This document shows, piece by piece, positions 1 through 9,352 of a stretch of DNA of 64,000 nucleotides. The position numbers were made by a program, and so were the translations under genes. This stretch comes from Pseudocolwellia sp049933045 (lineage in GTDB: Bacteria > Pseudomonadota > Gammaproteobacteria > Enterobacterales > Alteromonadaceae). The notes under the pieces are model-generated. The model ran no database searches and had not been told where the DNA came from. It saw only the letters and a program-made list of their open reading frames with translations. The stretch's first letter is position 1. Each line of letters starts with the position of its first letter. The DNA is taken from contig NZ_CP187926.1 in assembly GCF_049933045.1 (NCBI RefSeq), positions 2,170,001-2,234,000 on the forward strand, given 5' to 3'.

Positions 1-1506
1 AAAGCGTTGTTGAAATTCTCCAAACCTTGACCTTTTAGTTTTCTCAGAACGTAGTTTTAAACGCTTAAGATGAGAAGGCAAAACAAACTTAGATTCGATT
101 AATGAAAATAATAAGACCGGAATAACAATAACAGGTATTTGGGTAAACAATGCACTACGATCACCCTGTATAAAATATAAAGGTATAAAAGCGGCAACCG
201 TCGTTAAAATACCAAAAGTAACAGGAACAGAAACTTCTTGTGTTCCTTTAATGGCAGCTTCTTCACCTGATTCTGCAGTTTTCAAATGAGAATAAATATT
301 CTCCCCTGTCACGATGGCGTCATCCACCACAATCCCAAGCACAAGAATAAAGGCAAAAATACTCACTACATTTAAAGTTACACCGAAAAATGGCATCATG
401 ATAAAGGCACCCATAAATGAAATAGGTATCCCAATAAATACCCAAAACGCAATGGATGGTCTTAAAAACAAGGATAATAATGCCAGTACTAAAATACTGC
501 CTTGAAATGCACTTGAAGCAAGTGTTGATATACGGTTTTTAACAATTTGAGAATCATCATCCCAATAACTTAAGGCAAAACCCTCAGGTAAAAGTTCTTG
601 TTGTTCATCGATATAATTTTTAACCGCATCAGCGACTTCAATAGCACTTTGTTGCCCAATTCTATATACATCAATAAATACCGCTTGTTGACCATTAAAA
701 CGTGCTCTAACAGGTGTTTCTTCAAAAGCATCGGTTACTGTTGCAATGTCACCTAAAAGAATTATTGAACCATCTGGATTACTTTTTACTACAATTTCAT
801 CAAAAGCATCTTTACGATATGCCTGCCCTTGTGAACGTAATAAAATATCTCCGCCTTGCGTTCTTAAGTTACCAGCAGACACATCTATACTTGAATTAGC
901 AACAGCAGATGATATTCCATCAATAGTTAAATCGTACTGTCGTAAAGTATCTTGAGAGATTTCTATAGCTATTTCATAATCACGAACACCTGACAATTCA
1001 AGTTGGGTGATGGTAGGGATTTTTAATAGATCATCTCTAACTTTCTCTCCATATTCACGGGTTTCTTTTTCCCCATAAATACTAGTTACTGTAACGGCAA
1101 TAACATCTCTTGTACGTGTAGCTAAAGCAACAATAGGTTTTTCAGCTTCTGCAGGAAAAGTATTAATCGCATCAACACGGCTTTTAATATCAGAAAGTAT
1201 TTCACGAGGTTCATAACCGCTGTCGACTTCAATAGTAACTGAAGCACTACCTTCAGAAGAACTACTACGGATTTCTTTAATACCTTCTAAATCCTGTATT
1301 GCTTCTTCAATACGGATTGAGATGCCTTGCTCTACATCTTCAGGTGTTGCAGCAAGTAAAGTTACACTAACACTGATCGTTTCAGCTTCAGTAGTAGGAA
1401 ATATTTCTAATGGGATACGGAAACTTAAATTGTAAAGCCCAGTAAACAATATAGTGAGCAGCAGTAAATTTGCTGCTACATGATTTTTGGCAAACCAAGC
1501 TATCAT
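1..1506 (-). CDS. RND-family efflux permease (AcrB/HAE1-like), 3' part outside window
   Basis: Inner-membrane proton-driven pump subunit of a tripartite efflux system; only the first 502 codons lie in the window. The start ATG at 1506 overlaps the adaptor stop codon (ATGA, 4 bp). The protein begins MIAWFAKNHVAANLLLL, the first transmembrane helix typical of the family. A long periplasmic porter region follows (about 40-330). Then come closely spaced membrane helices (about 335-480), including the segment ILVLGIVVDDAIVTGENIY, which matches the conserved TM4 motif with the paired aspartates of the proton relay. The reading frame is open to the left edge. The substrate cannot be told from sequence. 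The order outer-membrane factor, adaptor, permease in one operon supports the assignment. Confidence 0.93.
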   Translation of the reverse strand, partial: MIAWFAKNHVAANLLLLTILFTGLYNLSFRIPLEIFPTTEAETISVSVTLLAATPEDVEQGISIRIEEAIQDLEGIKEIRSSSSEGSASVTIEVDSGYEPREILSDIKSRVDAINTFPAEAEKPIVALATRTRDVIAVTVTSIYGEKETREYGEKVRDDLLKIPTITQLELSGVRDYEIAIEISQDTLRQYDLTIDGISSAVANSSIDVSAGNLRTQGGDILLRSQGQAYRKDAFDEIVVKSNPDGSIILLGDIATVTDAFEETPVRARFNGQQAVFIDVYRIGQQSAIEVADAVKNYIDEQQELLPEGFALSYWDDDSQIVKNRISTLASSAFQGSILVLALLSLFLRPSIAFWVFIGIPISFMGAFIMMPFFGVTLNVVSIFAFILVLGIVVDDAIVTGENIYSHLKTAESGEEAAIKGTQEVSVPVTFGILTTVAAFIPLYFIQGDRSALFTQIPVIVIPVLLFSLIESKFVLPSHLKRLKLRSEKTKRSRFGEFQQRF

Positions 1507-2786
1507 GAGTTGTTCGCCTTATTATTTTTGCGATCGCCATGTTTTCCTTGACCTTCTTTCCTTTCGCCCTTCTTACCTTTACCATTTTTAGGGCCACTGC
1601 GAGGTGCAACTGGCTCACCAGCAATAAGTACACGAGTTCCAGAATTAATTTGTCCAAGAGCGGTTATCACCAAGTTATCACCTGCAGATAGTCCTGAACC
1701 AATAATAGATTCAATACCATTTTGCCAAGTGACTTCTATATATTTACGCTTCAACACCCCTTCTTCAACTATGTAAACATAGCTACCTTGGTAAATAACA
1801 CTGCTTGGAACAACAATTGCTTCCTCAACTTTTTTACCCGTAATTGCTGCTGTAACATACTGACCTATTTTAATTTGAGCATTTTGGTTATTCGTTTCAT
1901 AAGGTTTATCTATTTGTGCAACAACATAAAGCTGTTGAGAGTCAGCATCTATAGCACTTTCGGTACGTACAATATTACCTTGCCAAACTTGCTTACCAAT
2001 TAAGTTAGACGAAATAACGACATTACCTAACGCTTTATCTTTATTCGCATCATTAATGTATTCTTCAGGTAACTTCATTAACGCTAAATCTTTGTTTTTT
2101 ATTGGTAAGCGGATTTCAACATAATCAGCAGCGTAAATATCAGCTAACGCTGTTGTACTTGACACAACCTGTCCAATATCAACATTCTTTGTAAGAATTC
2201 GTCCTGCATAAGGAGCTATAATTTTTGTACGCTCTAAAGCTAAATTCGATTTCTCAAACTGTGCTTCTGCAGATAAAACCTGTGCTTGAGCTGCAGCAAG
2301 TTGTGGTTTACGTAACACTAAGTCTGAAGCTTCTTTGCCATTACCTAGGCGTTTCCAATCGGCTATTGCTTGCTCGCCTCGGGCTTTTTCTTCCGCAAAA
2401 TTCTGTTGTGCTTCAATTAAATCTGCCTCAGCTGTTTTTGTTTCAGATTTAAAATCTCTGTCATCTAATTCAAGTAATACATCGCCTTTATTAAAGAAGC
2501 CACCATCACGAAACTGAGGGCTCACTTTAACAATTTGACCTGATACCTGAGAAAATAAAACACTTTGTGTTCTTGGGGCTACGGTACCAAAGCTTTCAAC
2601 GCTTACTTGATAGCTGCGCGGTATAAGCTTTTTAACTTCAACTGTCATTTGCGCAGCATTGCTAGGAGCTTTACGTTTACTTTCTGGTGGATTTGTTTTA
2701 ATCCAATAAACCAAAGCAGCGGTTATCACGACAATACAAAGTGGTACTACTAATTTTCTCATACGATATTTTTTATTGTTTGTCAT
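1503..2786 (-). CDS. RND efflux periplasmic adaptor subunit (HlyD/MFP family)
   Basis: Membrane-fusion protein of 427 aa that links the inner-membrane pump to the outer-membrane channel. It has an N-terminal membrane anchor (about 10-28, KLVVPLCIVVITAALVYWI), then a split biotinyl-lipoyl-like domain (SGQIVKV ... GDVLLELDDRDF about 80-115, and IIAPYAGRIL about 190-200). An alpha-helical hairpin rich in Ala, Glu and Gln lies between the halves, and beta-barrel domains follow. The gene begins 2 bp after the outer-membrane-factor stop and overlaps the permease start by 4 bp, so the three are one operon. The last 30 or so residues are an unusual Gly/Lys/Arg-rich basic tail. An AAGG ribosome site about 10 nt upstream supports the start. 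Confidence 0.92.
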   Translation of the reverse strand: MTNNKKYRMRKLVVPLCIVVITAALVYWIKTNPPESKRKAPSNAAQMTVEVKKLIPRSYQVSVESFGTVAPRTQSVLFSQVSGQIVKVSPQFRDGGFFNKGDVLLELDDRDFKSETKTAEADLIEAQQNFAEEKARGEQAIADWKRLGNGKEASDLVLRKPQLAAAQAQVLSAEAQFEKSNLALERTKIIAPYAGRILTKNVDIGQVVSSTTALADIYAADYVEIRLPIKNKDLALMKLPEEYINDANKDKALGNVVISSNLIGKQVWQGNIVRTESAIDADSQQLYVVAQIDKPYETNNQNAQIKIGQYVTAAITGKKVEEAIVVPSSVIYQGSYVYIVEEGVLKRKYIEVTWQNGIESIIGSGLSAGDNLVITALGQINSGTRVLIAGEPVAPRSGPKNGKGKKGERKEGQGKHGDRKNNKANNS

Positions 2787-2788
2787 GT

Positions 2789-4184
2789 TTATTCAGCCTT
2801 TGCTTCTGCAGACACAGCGGTAAAGTCACCACCCAGTGAAAGATGTAAATTAATGCGGTTTACAATTAATTGATTTTGTATGTTTATTAAATTAGCTTGT
2901 GCGTCATACGAACGATCTTGAGCTTCGAGTACTGTTGTATATGTAACTAAACCGCTTTGATATTGTTCAAATGAAAGTGTTGCTGCTAACATCGCATTTT
3001 CTTGCGCTGCGAGAGTTGATTGATAACGTTGTCGTAGACTTTTTTTCTACCGATAACGCATTTTCAACATCACTAAATGCACCATATAAATCATCTAAAT
3101 AGGTTTGTTCGCTTTGTCTAAGCTCTGCACGCACTATTTCCTCGTTAGCTTCTAATCTACCCGCATTAAAAATAGGAGCAGAGATACTACCAATTAAAGA
3201 CCAAGCAAGTGATGAACTACTGAGTAAATCCCCAATATCATCAGCCGAGTCACTTAATGATGCTGATAAACTCATGGCAGGAAAACGTTGCTTGTGGGCA
3301 TAAGCTAAACCTGCATCTTTGGCGAGTAATTGATACCAGCTAGACTTTAAAAGAGGCTTTCTGCTAATCAGTTCAGAAGGTAAACCTAAAGGAATATTAT
3401 CCTTGATGGTTGGAAGTTTCACATCAACATCTAAAGTTCCAGTTGGGTATTTACCTATTAAACGTTCTAATATTCGTACTTGTGTTATTTTTTCAACTTC
3501 TTGCGAAGCCACTAATGATAATGCGGTATTAAGTTCATTACGGATCAAATACACATCAAGAGCTTCGTTTAAACCTGATTGATATCCAGCTTCAATTATC
3601 ATTAAGTTTTCACGTGAGTTTGCTGCTTGCTTTTGATATAAATCTAACAATTTGTTCGCTTCAATAACCAATAACCAACTTGTAGCAACATCTACAACTA
3701 ATTGTTGTTTAGCTTGCTCAAATAAAGCTTTTTGTGCCAAATAGTTATATTGGTCTTCACGTTCAGCAGCTGATAACTTGCCCCAAATATCAACTTCATA
3801 ACTCAGATCTAGCGATAATTCATTAGCAGTTGAATACGTTGTTGGAATAGTTAATTTATTACGACTACTTTGAACAGACAAATCAAGCTCTGGCCATAAC
3901 TCACTCCCTGAAACAATAACGTTTTGTTTAGATATTTCTACTTGGTAAGCTTGAATTTTTAATTGATGATTAGCTTGTAATGCCTGTTCAACTAACGTTT
4001 GTAGTTGATCATTATTAAATTCAGCTAACCAATTATCTTCTACTTTTAAAGCAGAGGACGTTTGTTGCCAATTGGTAGGTGGAGTTACATCAACAGTTTT
4101 CTTATCAATCTCTGACAGGTTTCCACATGAAAATAAAAACACACTACTGAAGATTATAAAACCGTGCCGAAAAGAGCAGTTCAT
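2789..4184 (-). CDS. RND efflux outer-membrane factor lipoprotein (TolC/OprM/NodT family), frameshifted
   Basis: Outer-membrane channel of the efflux system. I place the start at 4184, where MNCSFRHGFIIFSSVFLFSC gives a lipoprotein signal with a cysteine acceptor; an upstream in-frame start would add 21 residues before the signal. Two OEP-type repeats are visible (tandem coiled-coil and beta-strand halves, one containing LDLSVQSSRN, the other MSLSASLSDS). The frame breaks at the A7 run complementary to 3040-3046. Reading six A residues instead of seven restores ENALSVEKSLRQRYQ and a continuous product of about 464 aa, a usual family length. As given, the sequence encodes a 400-residue N part plus an out-of-frame C part (2789-about 3040). 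A sequencing error is likelier than a true pseudogene, because the C part is well conserved to its end. Confidence 0.85.
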
Positions 4185-4803
4185 AAAACGATTAACCTTA
4201 AATGATGGCAAAACAAATACTTTATTGTTATGAATTCTACTTAACAATAAAATTTAGCTTATAAAGCATATAGATATATTAACTTTATAAATGAAAAATA
4301 ATAGAGACCATTACATAAAATATACAAAAAAAATGTTACGTTTTATGTGTAAATGGATGTTTTGGGTATTAACGTAACGCACTTATATTAATGATGTTTT
4401 ATTAACGAGTTCCTTGACTCAACTGCAAATAAATTCGTACAGGTGTAAAAATACATTTCAAACATCCCTATTTAACTGCCTATTTTTACAAATAAAAATC
4501 CAATCTAAAGCAGAGTATTCTTAAAGGATCTAAATACTTAAACGAATAAAATAGCGAAAAGGTTGCAGTGTTTTAAAATAAATCGTTTTTATAAAAACTT
4601 TTACCTAAAACAGTAGATAAAAATCATAAATATACCTTTTAAATTAATCAGATATTATTATTTACTCTCTATTTTATTTCCAACTTACTTTCTCCTTAAG
4701 CCCTTATAAAAGGTATTAACCCTCTGCTTAATTTAGCAAAGCTGTACACTGAGTAATAAAAGACTAAACTAGATTATAAAGCAAAATAATAAATGAGGTT
4801 CTC
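4185..4803. other. Intergenic region between divergent efflux operon and DUF5610 gene
   Basis: A 619-bp AT-rich stretch with no convincing coding region on either strand. It must carry the promoters of the leftward efflux operon and of the rightward DUF5610 gene. I see no clear operator palindrome and no regulator gene next to the efflux operon. A TTGACT at about 4413 could be a -35 element, but no good -10 follows at the right distance. The only clear signal is a GAGG ribosome site just before the ATG at 4804. Confidence 0.6.
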
Positions 4804-5361
4804 ATGGCTATATCAAGTATTAGCAATCAAACAACACCTGTTGAGCAAACTAAACCATCATATAGTATTGCCGATATGAAAAAAGAAAGTGATAAAAGGA
4901 TTGTTGAAGCGCAGCTAGAGGTTAGTTTAAAAGATGGCCCAAGTGTTATGTCTTTGCTATTTAGAACGGCCATTGAAGAAATTAATAAACACATGCCCAC
5001 GGGCAGCAAAGAAAGCACTATAGAAAAAGCTTACGAAAACAATATAGATGTTTCACCACAAGCTACTGCTAAGCGTATTATTTCAGGCGCAACCGCTTTC
5101 TTTAATGCGTATAAAGAACAGAATAATGAACTAAGTGAAAGTGAAGCACTTACACAATTTATGGGGGTTATTCGCAGTGGAATAGATACAGGTTTTGGTG
5201 AAGCTCGTAATATATTAGATGGTTTGTCAGTACTTGAAGATGAACTGGCTAGCGAAATAGATGCAACTTATGACTTTGTACAAACAGGTTTAAACGAGTT
5301 TAGCGAAAAGCTTACCGCTAAAATAGAAGAAGAAAACACTGAACAATCAGATCAGATTTAG
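4804..5361 (+). CDS. DUF5610 domain-containing protein
   Basis: A 185-aa soluble protein of unknown function. The C-terminal two thirds (about 60-175) match what I recall of the DUF5610 family: a helical domain with GVIRSGIDTGFGEARNIL and LSVLEDELASEIDATYDFVQ followed by a lysine/glutamate-rich tail. The N-terminal 30 residues are low in hydrophobic content, with no signal peptide, and look disordered. A good ribosome site (GAGG, 5 nt spacing) precedes the ATG. It is a single gene: the neighbours on both sides are on the opposite strand. Nothing in the context suggests a specific role. Confidence 0.75.
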   Translation: MAISSISNQTTPVEQTKPSYSIADMKKESDKRIVEAQLEVSLKDGPSVMSLLFRTAIEEINKHMPTGSKESTIEKAYENNIDVSPQATAKRIISGATAFFNAYKEQNNELSESEALTQFMGVIRSGIDTGFGEARNILDGLSVLEDELASEIDATYDFVQTGLNEFSEKLTAKIEEENTEQSDQI

Positions 5362-5455
5362 ATTAATTTCACTCCAGATTAAATGTTAGGTTAGTTTCAA
5401 ACTTATTATTACTAAACAAGAATACAAGCATTAATTTAATACATAAAAAATAGGC

Positions 5456-5495
5456 AAAAAAACCAGAAACCTATTCTATTCAGATAGATTTCTGG
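5456..5495 (-). terminator. Rho-independent terminator of the eut operon
   Basis: On the minus strand CCAGAAA pairs with TTTCTGG around a partly paired inner stem (TCTAT/ATAGA) and is followed by seven T residues. It lies about 35 bp beyond the permease stop codon. Confidence 0.8.
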
Positions 5496-5526
5496 AAAAA
5501 CTAATAATACTTAACTTGATGTTACT

Positions 5527-6921
5527 TTAATCTGTTGTGAGCTCATCTTCAGCTTGAGATAACAATGCAAATTCTTCCTCAGCAGTACTCGCCACCAAGT
5601 TTTTACGACCTATAAATACATAGTAAGCCATACCGATAACAAACAATATGAGTGTAAAGTAAAACGCTCTTACATCGTATGCGTATACGCCAGTTAACGC
5701 GATTAACGATAATACAAATGAAATGCCTGAAGTAAAAATACCACCTGGCGTTTTGTATGGACGATTCATTTCTGGTTGCTTAATGCGGAGCAAGATATGA
5801 CTACCCGACATCATGGCATAAGATACGGTTGCCCCCACAACAGCCATAGATAACATTAAGTCACCTTCACCTGTTAATGAAAGTAAAAAACCTAAAACAC
5901 CAGGAACGATAAGTGCGCGTACTGGTACTTTGCGTTGACTTGTTAATGATAGTTTTTGTGGTAAATAACCAGCACGAGATAAAGCAAAAACTAAACGACT
6001 ATAACCATAAATAATAGAAAAGAATGAGGCGATCAAACCAGCTAAACCTAATACATTTACCATAGTCGCAATTTTAGGGTTACCTGTCATATTTAACGCA
6101 TCAACCAAAGGCACCGCACTTGCACCAGTAGCTTGAGCGCCAGCAGCGCCAGCAACAAGTACAACAACCAATACAGCGGTAAACAATAAGAAAATCATCG
6201 CTGCAATAATACCTTTAGGAACATCTTTAGCTGGGTCTTTCGCTTCTTCAGCTGCTAATGGCACACCTTCTACAGCAAGGAATAGCCACATGGCAAAAGG
6301 TAATGCAGCCCAAACTCCATAATATCCCATAGGTAAAAACTCAGTACCATTGGCGAGTGGTGCAATATCAAATAAGTTATCTACATTGAAGTCTTGCAGC
6401 AACACGACACCAGTTGTGATAATTGCCAGCACAGCTAATGCACTGATCACCATCATAACTTTTAACGCTTCACCCACACCCAAAACATGAATACCAACAA
6501 AAATAATATAGAACGCGGCATACACCATGGGACCATCTATGCCTAATAGCTCGTTAACAGCAGATCCTATAAAGATAACAATCGCCGCAGGGGCAAGAGT
6601 GTATTCAATTAACACAGCTAACCCCGTGAGATAACCACCTGCAGGACCCATAGCTTGGCGAGCAAAACTATAACCACCACCAGCAGCAGGAATAGCCGCC
6701 GACATTTCAGCCAAAGATAACACCAGCGTTAAATACATAATGCCCATCAGGACAGCAGCAATAACAAAACCGCCCCACCCAGCTTGTGCTATACCAAAAT
6801 TCCAACCAGCAAAGTCACCTGATATGACGTAAGACACACCTAAACCAGCAAGCAAAATCCAACCTGCGGCTCCTTTTTTCAACTGTCTTTGTGCAAGATA
6901 TTCTTCATTATTAGTCGTCAT
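5527..6921 (-). CDS. eat: Ethanolamine permease (APC superfamily)
   Basis: A 464-aa inner-membrane transporter with about 12 hydrophobic segments, the usual size for amino acid-polyamine-organocation permeases. The first helix region contains GWILLAGLGVSYVISGDFAGWNFG-type sequence with the helix-breaking glycines of the APC fold. The segment AAAIPAAGGGYSFARQAMGP is the conserved APC loop, and AEEAKDPAKDVPKGI is the conserved cytoplasmic loop. The specificity for ethanolamine is inferred from close resemblance to the Eat family and from position directly downstream of eutC (18 bp). It would import the substrate of EutBC. Confidence 0.9.
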   Translation of the reverse strand: MTTNNEEYLAQRQLKKGAAGWILLAGLGVSYVISGDFAGWNFGIAQAGWGGFVIAAVLMGIMYLTLVLSLAEMSAAIPAAGGGYSFARQAMGPAGGYLTGLAVLIEYTLAPAAIVIFIGSAVNELLGIDGPMVYAAFYIIFVGIHVLGVGEALKVMMVISALAVLAIITTGVVLLQDFNVDNLFDIAPLANGTEFLPMGYYGVWAALPFAMWLFLAVEGVPLAAEEAKDPAKDVPKGIIAAMIFLLFTAVLVVVLVAGAAGAQATGASAVPLVDALNMTGNPKIATMVNVLGLAGLIASFFSIIYGYSRLVFALSRAGYLPQKLSLTSQRKVPVRALIVPGVLGFLLSLTGEGDLMLSMAVVGATVSYAMMSGSHILLRIKQPEMNRPYKTPGGIFTSGISFVLSLIALTGVYAYDVRAFYFTLILFVIGMAYYVFIGRKNLVASTAEEEFALLSQAEDELTTD

Positions 6922-6939
6922 AAAAATCCCTTTGCTTTT

Positions 6940-7785
6940 TTATTTTGTTAAACAGAATTGTTGTGTATCAGTTACTTCAAGTAGCGAGTCTTCAGATCGA
7001 TCTTTAAGACTCACACCTGTGAGTTCTCTTCGGTGCGATTCATTCAATAAATAATGCCCTTTATGTACAGCCGCATGATATTTCAAACCTTCAGGTCGTA
7101 TGTTTGAAATACAATTTCTTAGCGAATCTTCAATGCCACGTTTAGCATTCCATGTTAGGTACAAGCCCATGCTGTCAGGTGAACTTAAACCAGGACGTTC
7201 ACCAATAAGTAATATCACTTGTTTTGCATTTAAGGCTTCACACACATCGTCACCTACAGCGACTCGCCCTTGATGAACCACACAAATAGGAGCGATATGC
7301 CAATCTTTGTGTTCATCTTCATGCAAACGAGCGATAAAAAGCTCGATAAAAGCTTTAGCGTGACTACTGATGGCATAAGAAGACAAGCCGTCAGCAACAA
7401 CAAATACTAAATCGTAACGGCGATCAGGTGAGCGTTGAAGCTTAGAAATAGACACTTCATCTAATTGTCGTCCCAAGTCAGGACGTTGTAGATATTCCAT
7501 ACGGTCACGAGCTTTGCTGTGTAATATTTGTAAAGGTAAATAAGGAGCTAATAATGTAGAGCTTTCAAAGTGTTCTGATAGAAGATCTGTATCAAGAGGT
7601 ACATGAACAGCATCAATGGCTTGTGCATGAGAAAGCTGAAAACGTAATAACTCTGCAGTAGGAATACTGGTTCCTACACGCCCTAAACCAATGCGTGCAT
7701 CAGTAAATTGGCGTAGCTTTTCCCAAGGGTCTTTTTGAACAATATTTTGAATAAGATCTTGTTCAGTATTTTTTATCTCACTCAT
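6940..7785 (-). CDS. eutC: Ethanolamine ammonia-lyase small subunit
   Basis: Light chain of the adenosylcobalamin-dependent ethanolamine ammonia-lyase, which converts ethanolamine to acetaldehyde and ammonia. At 281 aa it has normal length. Recognisable blocks are ARIGLGRVGTSIPTAELLRF near residue 30, DLVFVVADGLSSYAISSHA near 135, VGDDVCEALNAKQVILLIGERPGLS near 190 and LGLYLTW-like SMGLYLTWNAKRGIEDS near 220. Residues of this chain contact the cobalamin lower face in known structures. The start overlaps the eutB stop by 4 bp (ATGA), indicating translational coupling. Confidence 0.96.
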   Translation of the reverse strand: MSEIKNTEQDLIQNIVQKDPWEKLRQFTDARIGLGRVGTSIPTAELLRFQLSHAQAIDAVHVPLDTDLLSEHFESSTLLAPYLPLQILHSKARDRMEYLQRPDLGRQLDEVSISKLQRSPDRRYDLVFVVADGLSSYAISSHAKAFIELFIARLHEDEHKDWHIAPICVVHQGRVAVGDDVCEALNAKQVILLIGERPGLSSPDSMGLYLTWNAKRGIEDSLRNCISNIRPEGLKYHAAVHKGHYLLNESHRRELTGVSLKDRSEDSLLEVTDTQQFCLTK

Positions 7786-9182
7786 AGCGGCTCCTTAATC
7801 ATTTTTAAGGGCTGAGCGAAACTATCAGGTAAGTTGTTAGTTAGTTGAGTTAAACCATCTTCAGGCGAAATCTGCATCTTTTTAAGCCACAAATCAAACT
7901 CAGGAGCTGGACGAAGACCTAACACTTGGCGAGCATATAACGCATCATGAAAAGAGGTAGTTTGATAGTTCAACATAATGTCATCTGAGCCAGGAATACC
8001 CATAATAAAAGAACATTCAGCCACACCTAATAAGGTCAGTAAATTATCCATATCATTTTGGTCAGCATAAGCGTGATTGGTGTAACAAATATCACAACCC
8101 ATAGGCAAACCTAAAAGCTTGCCGCAGAAGTGATCTTCTAAACCTGCTCGTATAATTTGTTTACCATCAAACAAGTATTCAGGTCCAATAAATCCAACGA
8201 CCGTATTAACTAACAAAGGATCAAACTTTCGAGCAACAGCATAAGCACGAGTTTCACAGGTTTGTTGATCTACGCCATGATGACCATTAGCTGAAAGCGC
8301 ACTGCCTTGTCCCGTTTCAAAATACATAACGTTATTACCCACCGTACCGCGCTTTAACTCTAAAGCCGCTTTGTGAGCTTCATCTAACACATTCAAGTTA
8401 ACGCCAAAACCTTGATTAGTTGCTTCAGTTCCACCAATAGATTGGAAAACTAAATCCACAGGAGCACCTAATTCAATCGCTTCAATCGTATTAGTGACAT
8501 GCGTTAATACACAAGATTGAGTAGGAATTTCATAATGTTGAATAACATCATCCATCAACTTCATTAACTTAACGGCTTGAGAAACACTGTCGGTCGCAGG
8601 ATTAATGCCTAATACTGCATCACCACTACCATACATCAAACCATCAAAAAGAGTTGCCGCAATGCCATTAACATCATCCGTTGGATGATTAGGTTGTAAA
8701 CGCGTAGATAAATGTCCCGGTAAACCAATGGTATTTCTGAACTTGGTAATAATATTGCACTTTTTAGCGACTAAAATGAGATCTTGGTTACGCATAATCT
8801 TACTTACAGCAGCAACCATCTCAGGAGTTATGCCTGCTCGAATACGCTTAAAGTCGACTTCAGTTGTCGTTTCTTGCAATAACCAATTACGAAAGTCACC
8901 CACGGTTAAATGAGAGATCTCAGAAAATGCATTCGCGTCATGTTCATCTATAATTAAACGTGTTATTTCATCTATTTCATAAGGGATAACAGTTTCCTGC
9001 AGAAAAACCTTTAGCGGCAAATCAGCTAACAACATTTGGGCAACAACACGTTGCTCTGCAGAAAGAGCAGCAACACCAGCAAGTTGATCTCCTGATCTCA
9101 TAGGAGAAGCTTTTGCCATCAAATCAGCAAGGTTATCAAATTGATAAACATGAGTTCCTAACTGATAGCGATAATTAGACAT
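7782..9182 (-). CDS. eutB: Ethanolamine ammonia-lyase large subunit
   Basis: Catalytic chain of ethanolamine ammonia-lyase, 466 aa from the chosen start. I chose the ATG at 9182 (MSNYRYQLG) because an AAGG ribosome site lies 8 nt upstream. The in-frame ATG at 9224 has no ribosome site and would add 14 unusual residues. Typical motifs are TIGLPGHLSTRLQPNHPTDD, GSGDAVLGINPATDS, QSIGGTEATNQGFGVN, YFETGQGSALSANGHHGVDQ and MGCDICYTNHAYADQND, which together form the TIM-barrel substrate and cobalamin site. First gene of the eutB-eutC-eat operon. No carboxysome-like shell genes accompany it. Confidence 0.96.
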   Translation of the reverse strand: MSNYRYQLGTHVYQFDNLADLMAKASPMRSGDQLAGVAALSAEQRVVAQMLLADLPLKVFLQETVIPYEIDEITRLIIDEHDANAFSEISHLTVGDFRNWLLQETTTEVDFKRIRAGITPEMVAAVSKIMRNQDLILVAKKCNIITKFRNTIGLPGHLSTRLQPNHPTDDVNGIAATLFDGLMYGSGDAVLGINPATDSVSQAVKLMKLMDDVIQHYEIPTQSCVLTHVTNTIEAIELGAPVDLVFQSIGGTEATNQGFGVNLNVLDEAHKAALELKRGTVGNNVMYFETGQGSALSANGHHGVDQQTCETRAYAVARKFDPLLVNTVVGFIGPEYLFDGKQIIRAGLEDHFCGKLLGLPMGCDICYTNHAYADQNDMDNLLTLLGVAECSFIMGIPGSDDIMLNYQTTSFHDALYARQVLGLRPAPEFDLWLKKMQISPEDGLTQLTNNLPDSFAQPLKMIKEPL

Positions 9183-9352
9183 TTTAAATACCTTAAATAA
9201 ATTAGGCGCAAACTTTGCAAACAATGAAATATATAGTAGCTTAGATTATTCCAACCAAATAACGCTATTGCGCAAGAACAAATAAAGAAGTTAAAACAGA
9301 TAGTTACCATTTTATTGCATTAAATGGATGCACAAATAAGATAGGAGGAAGT

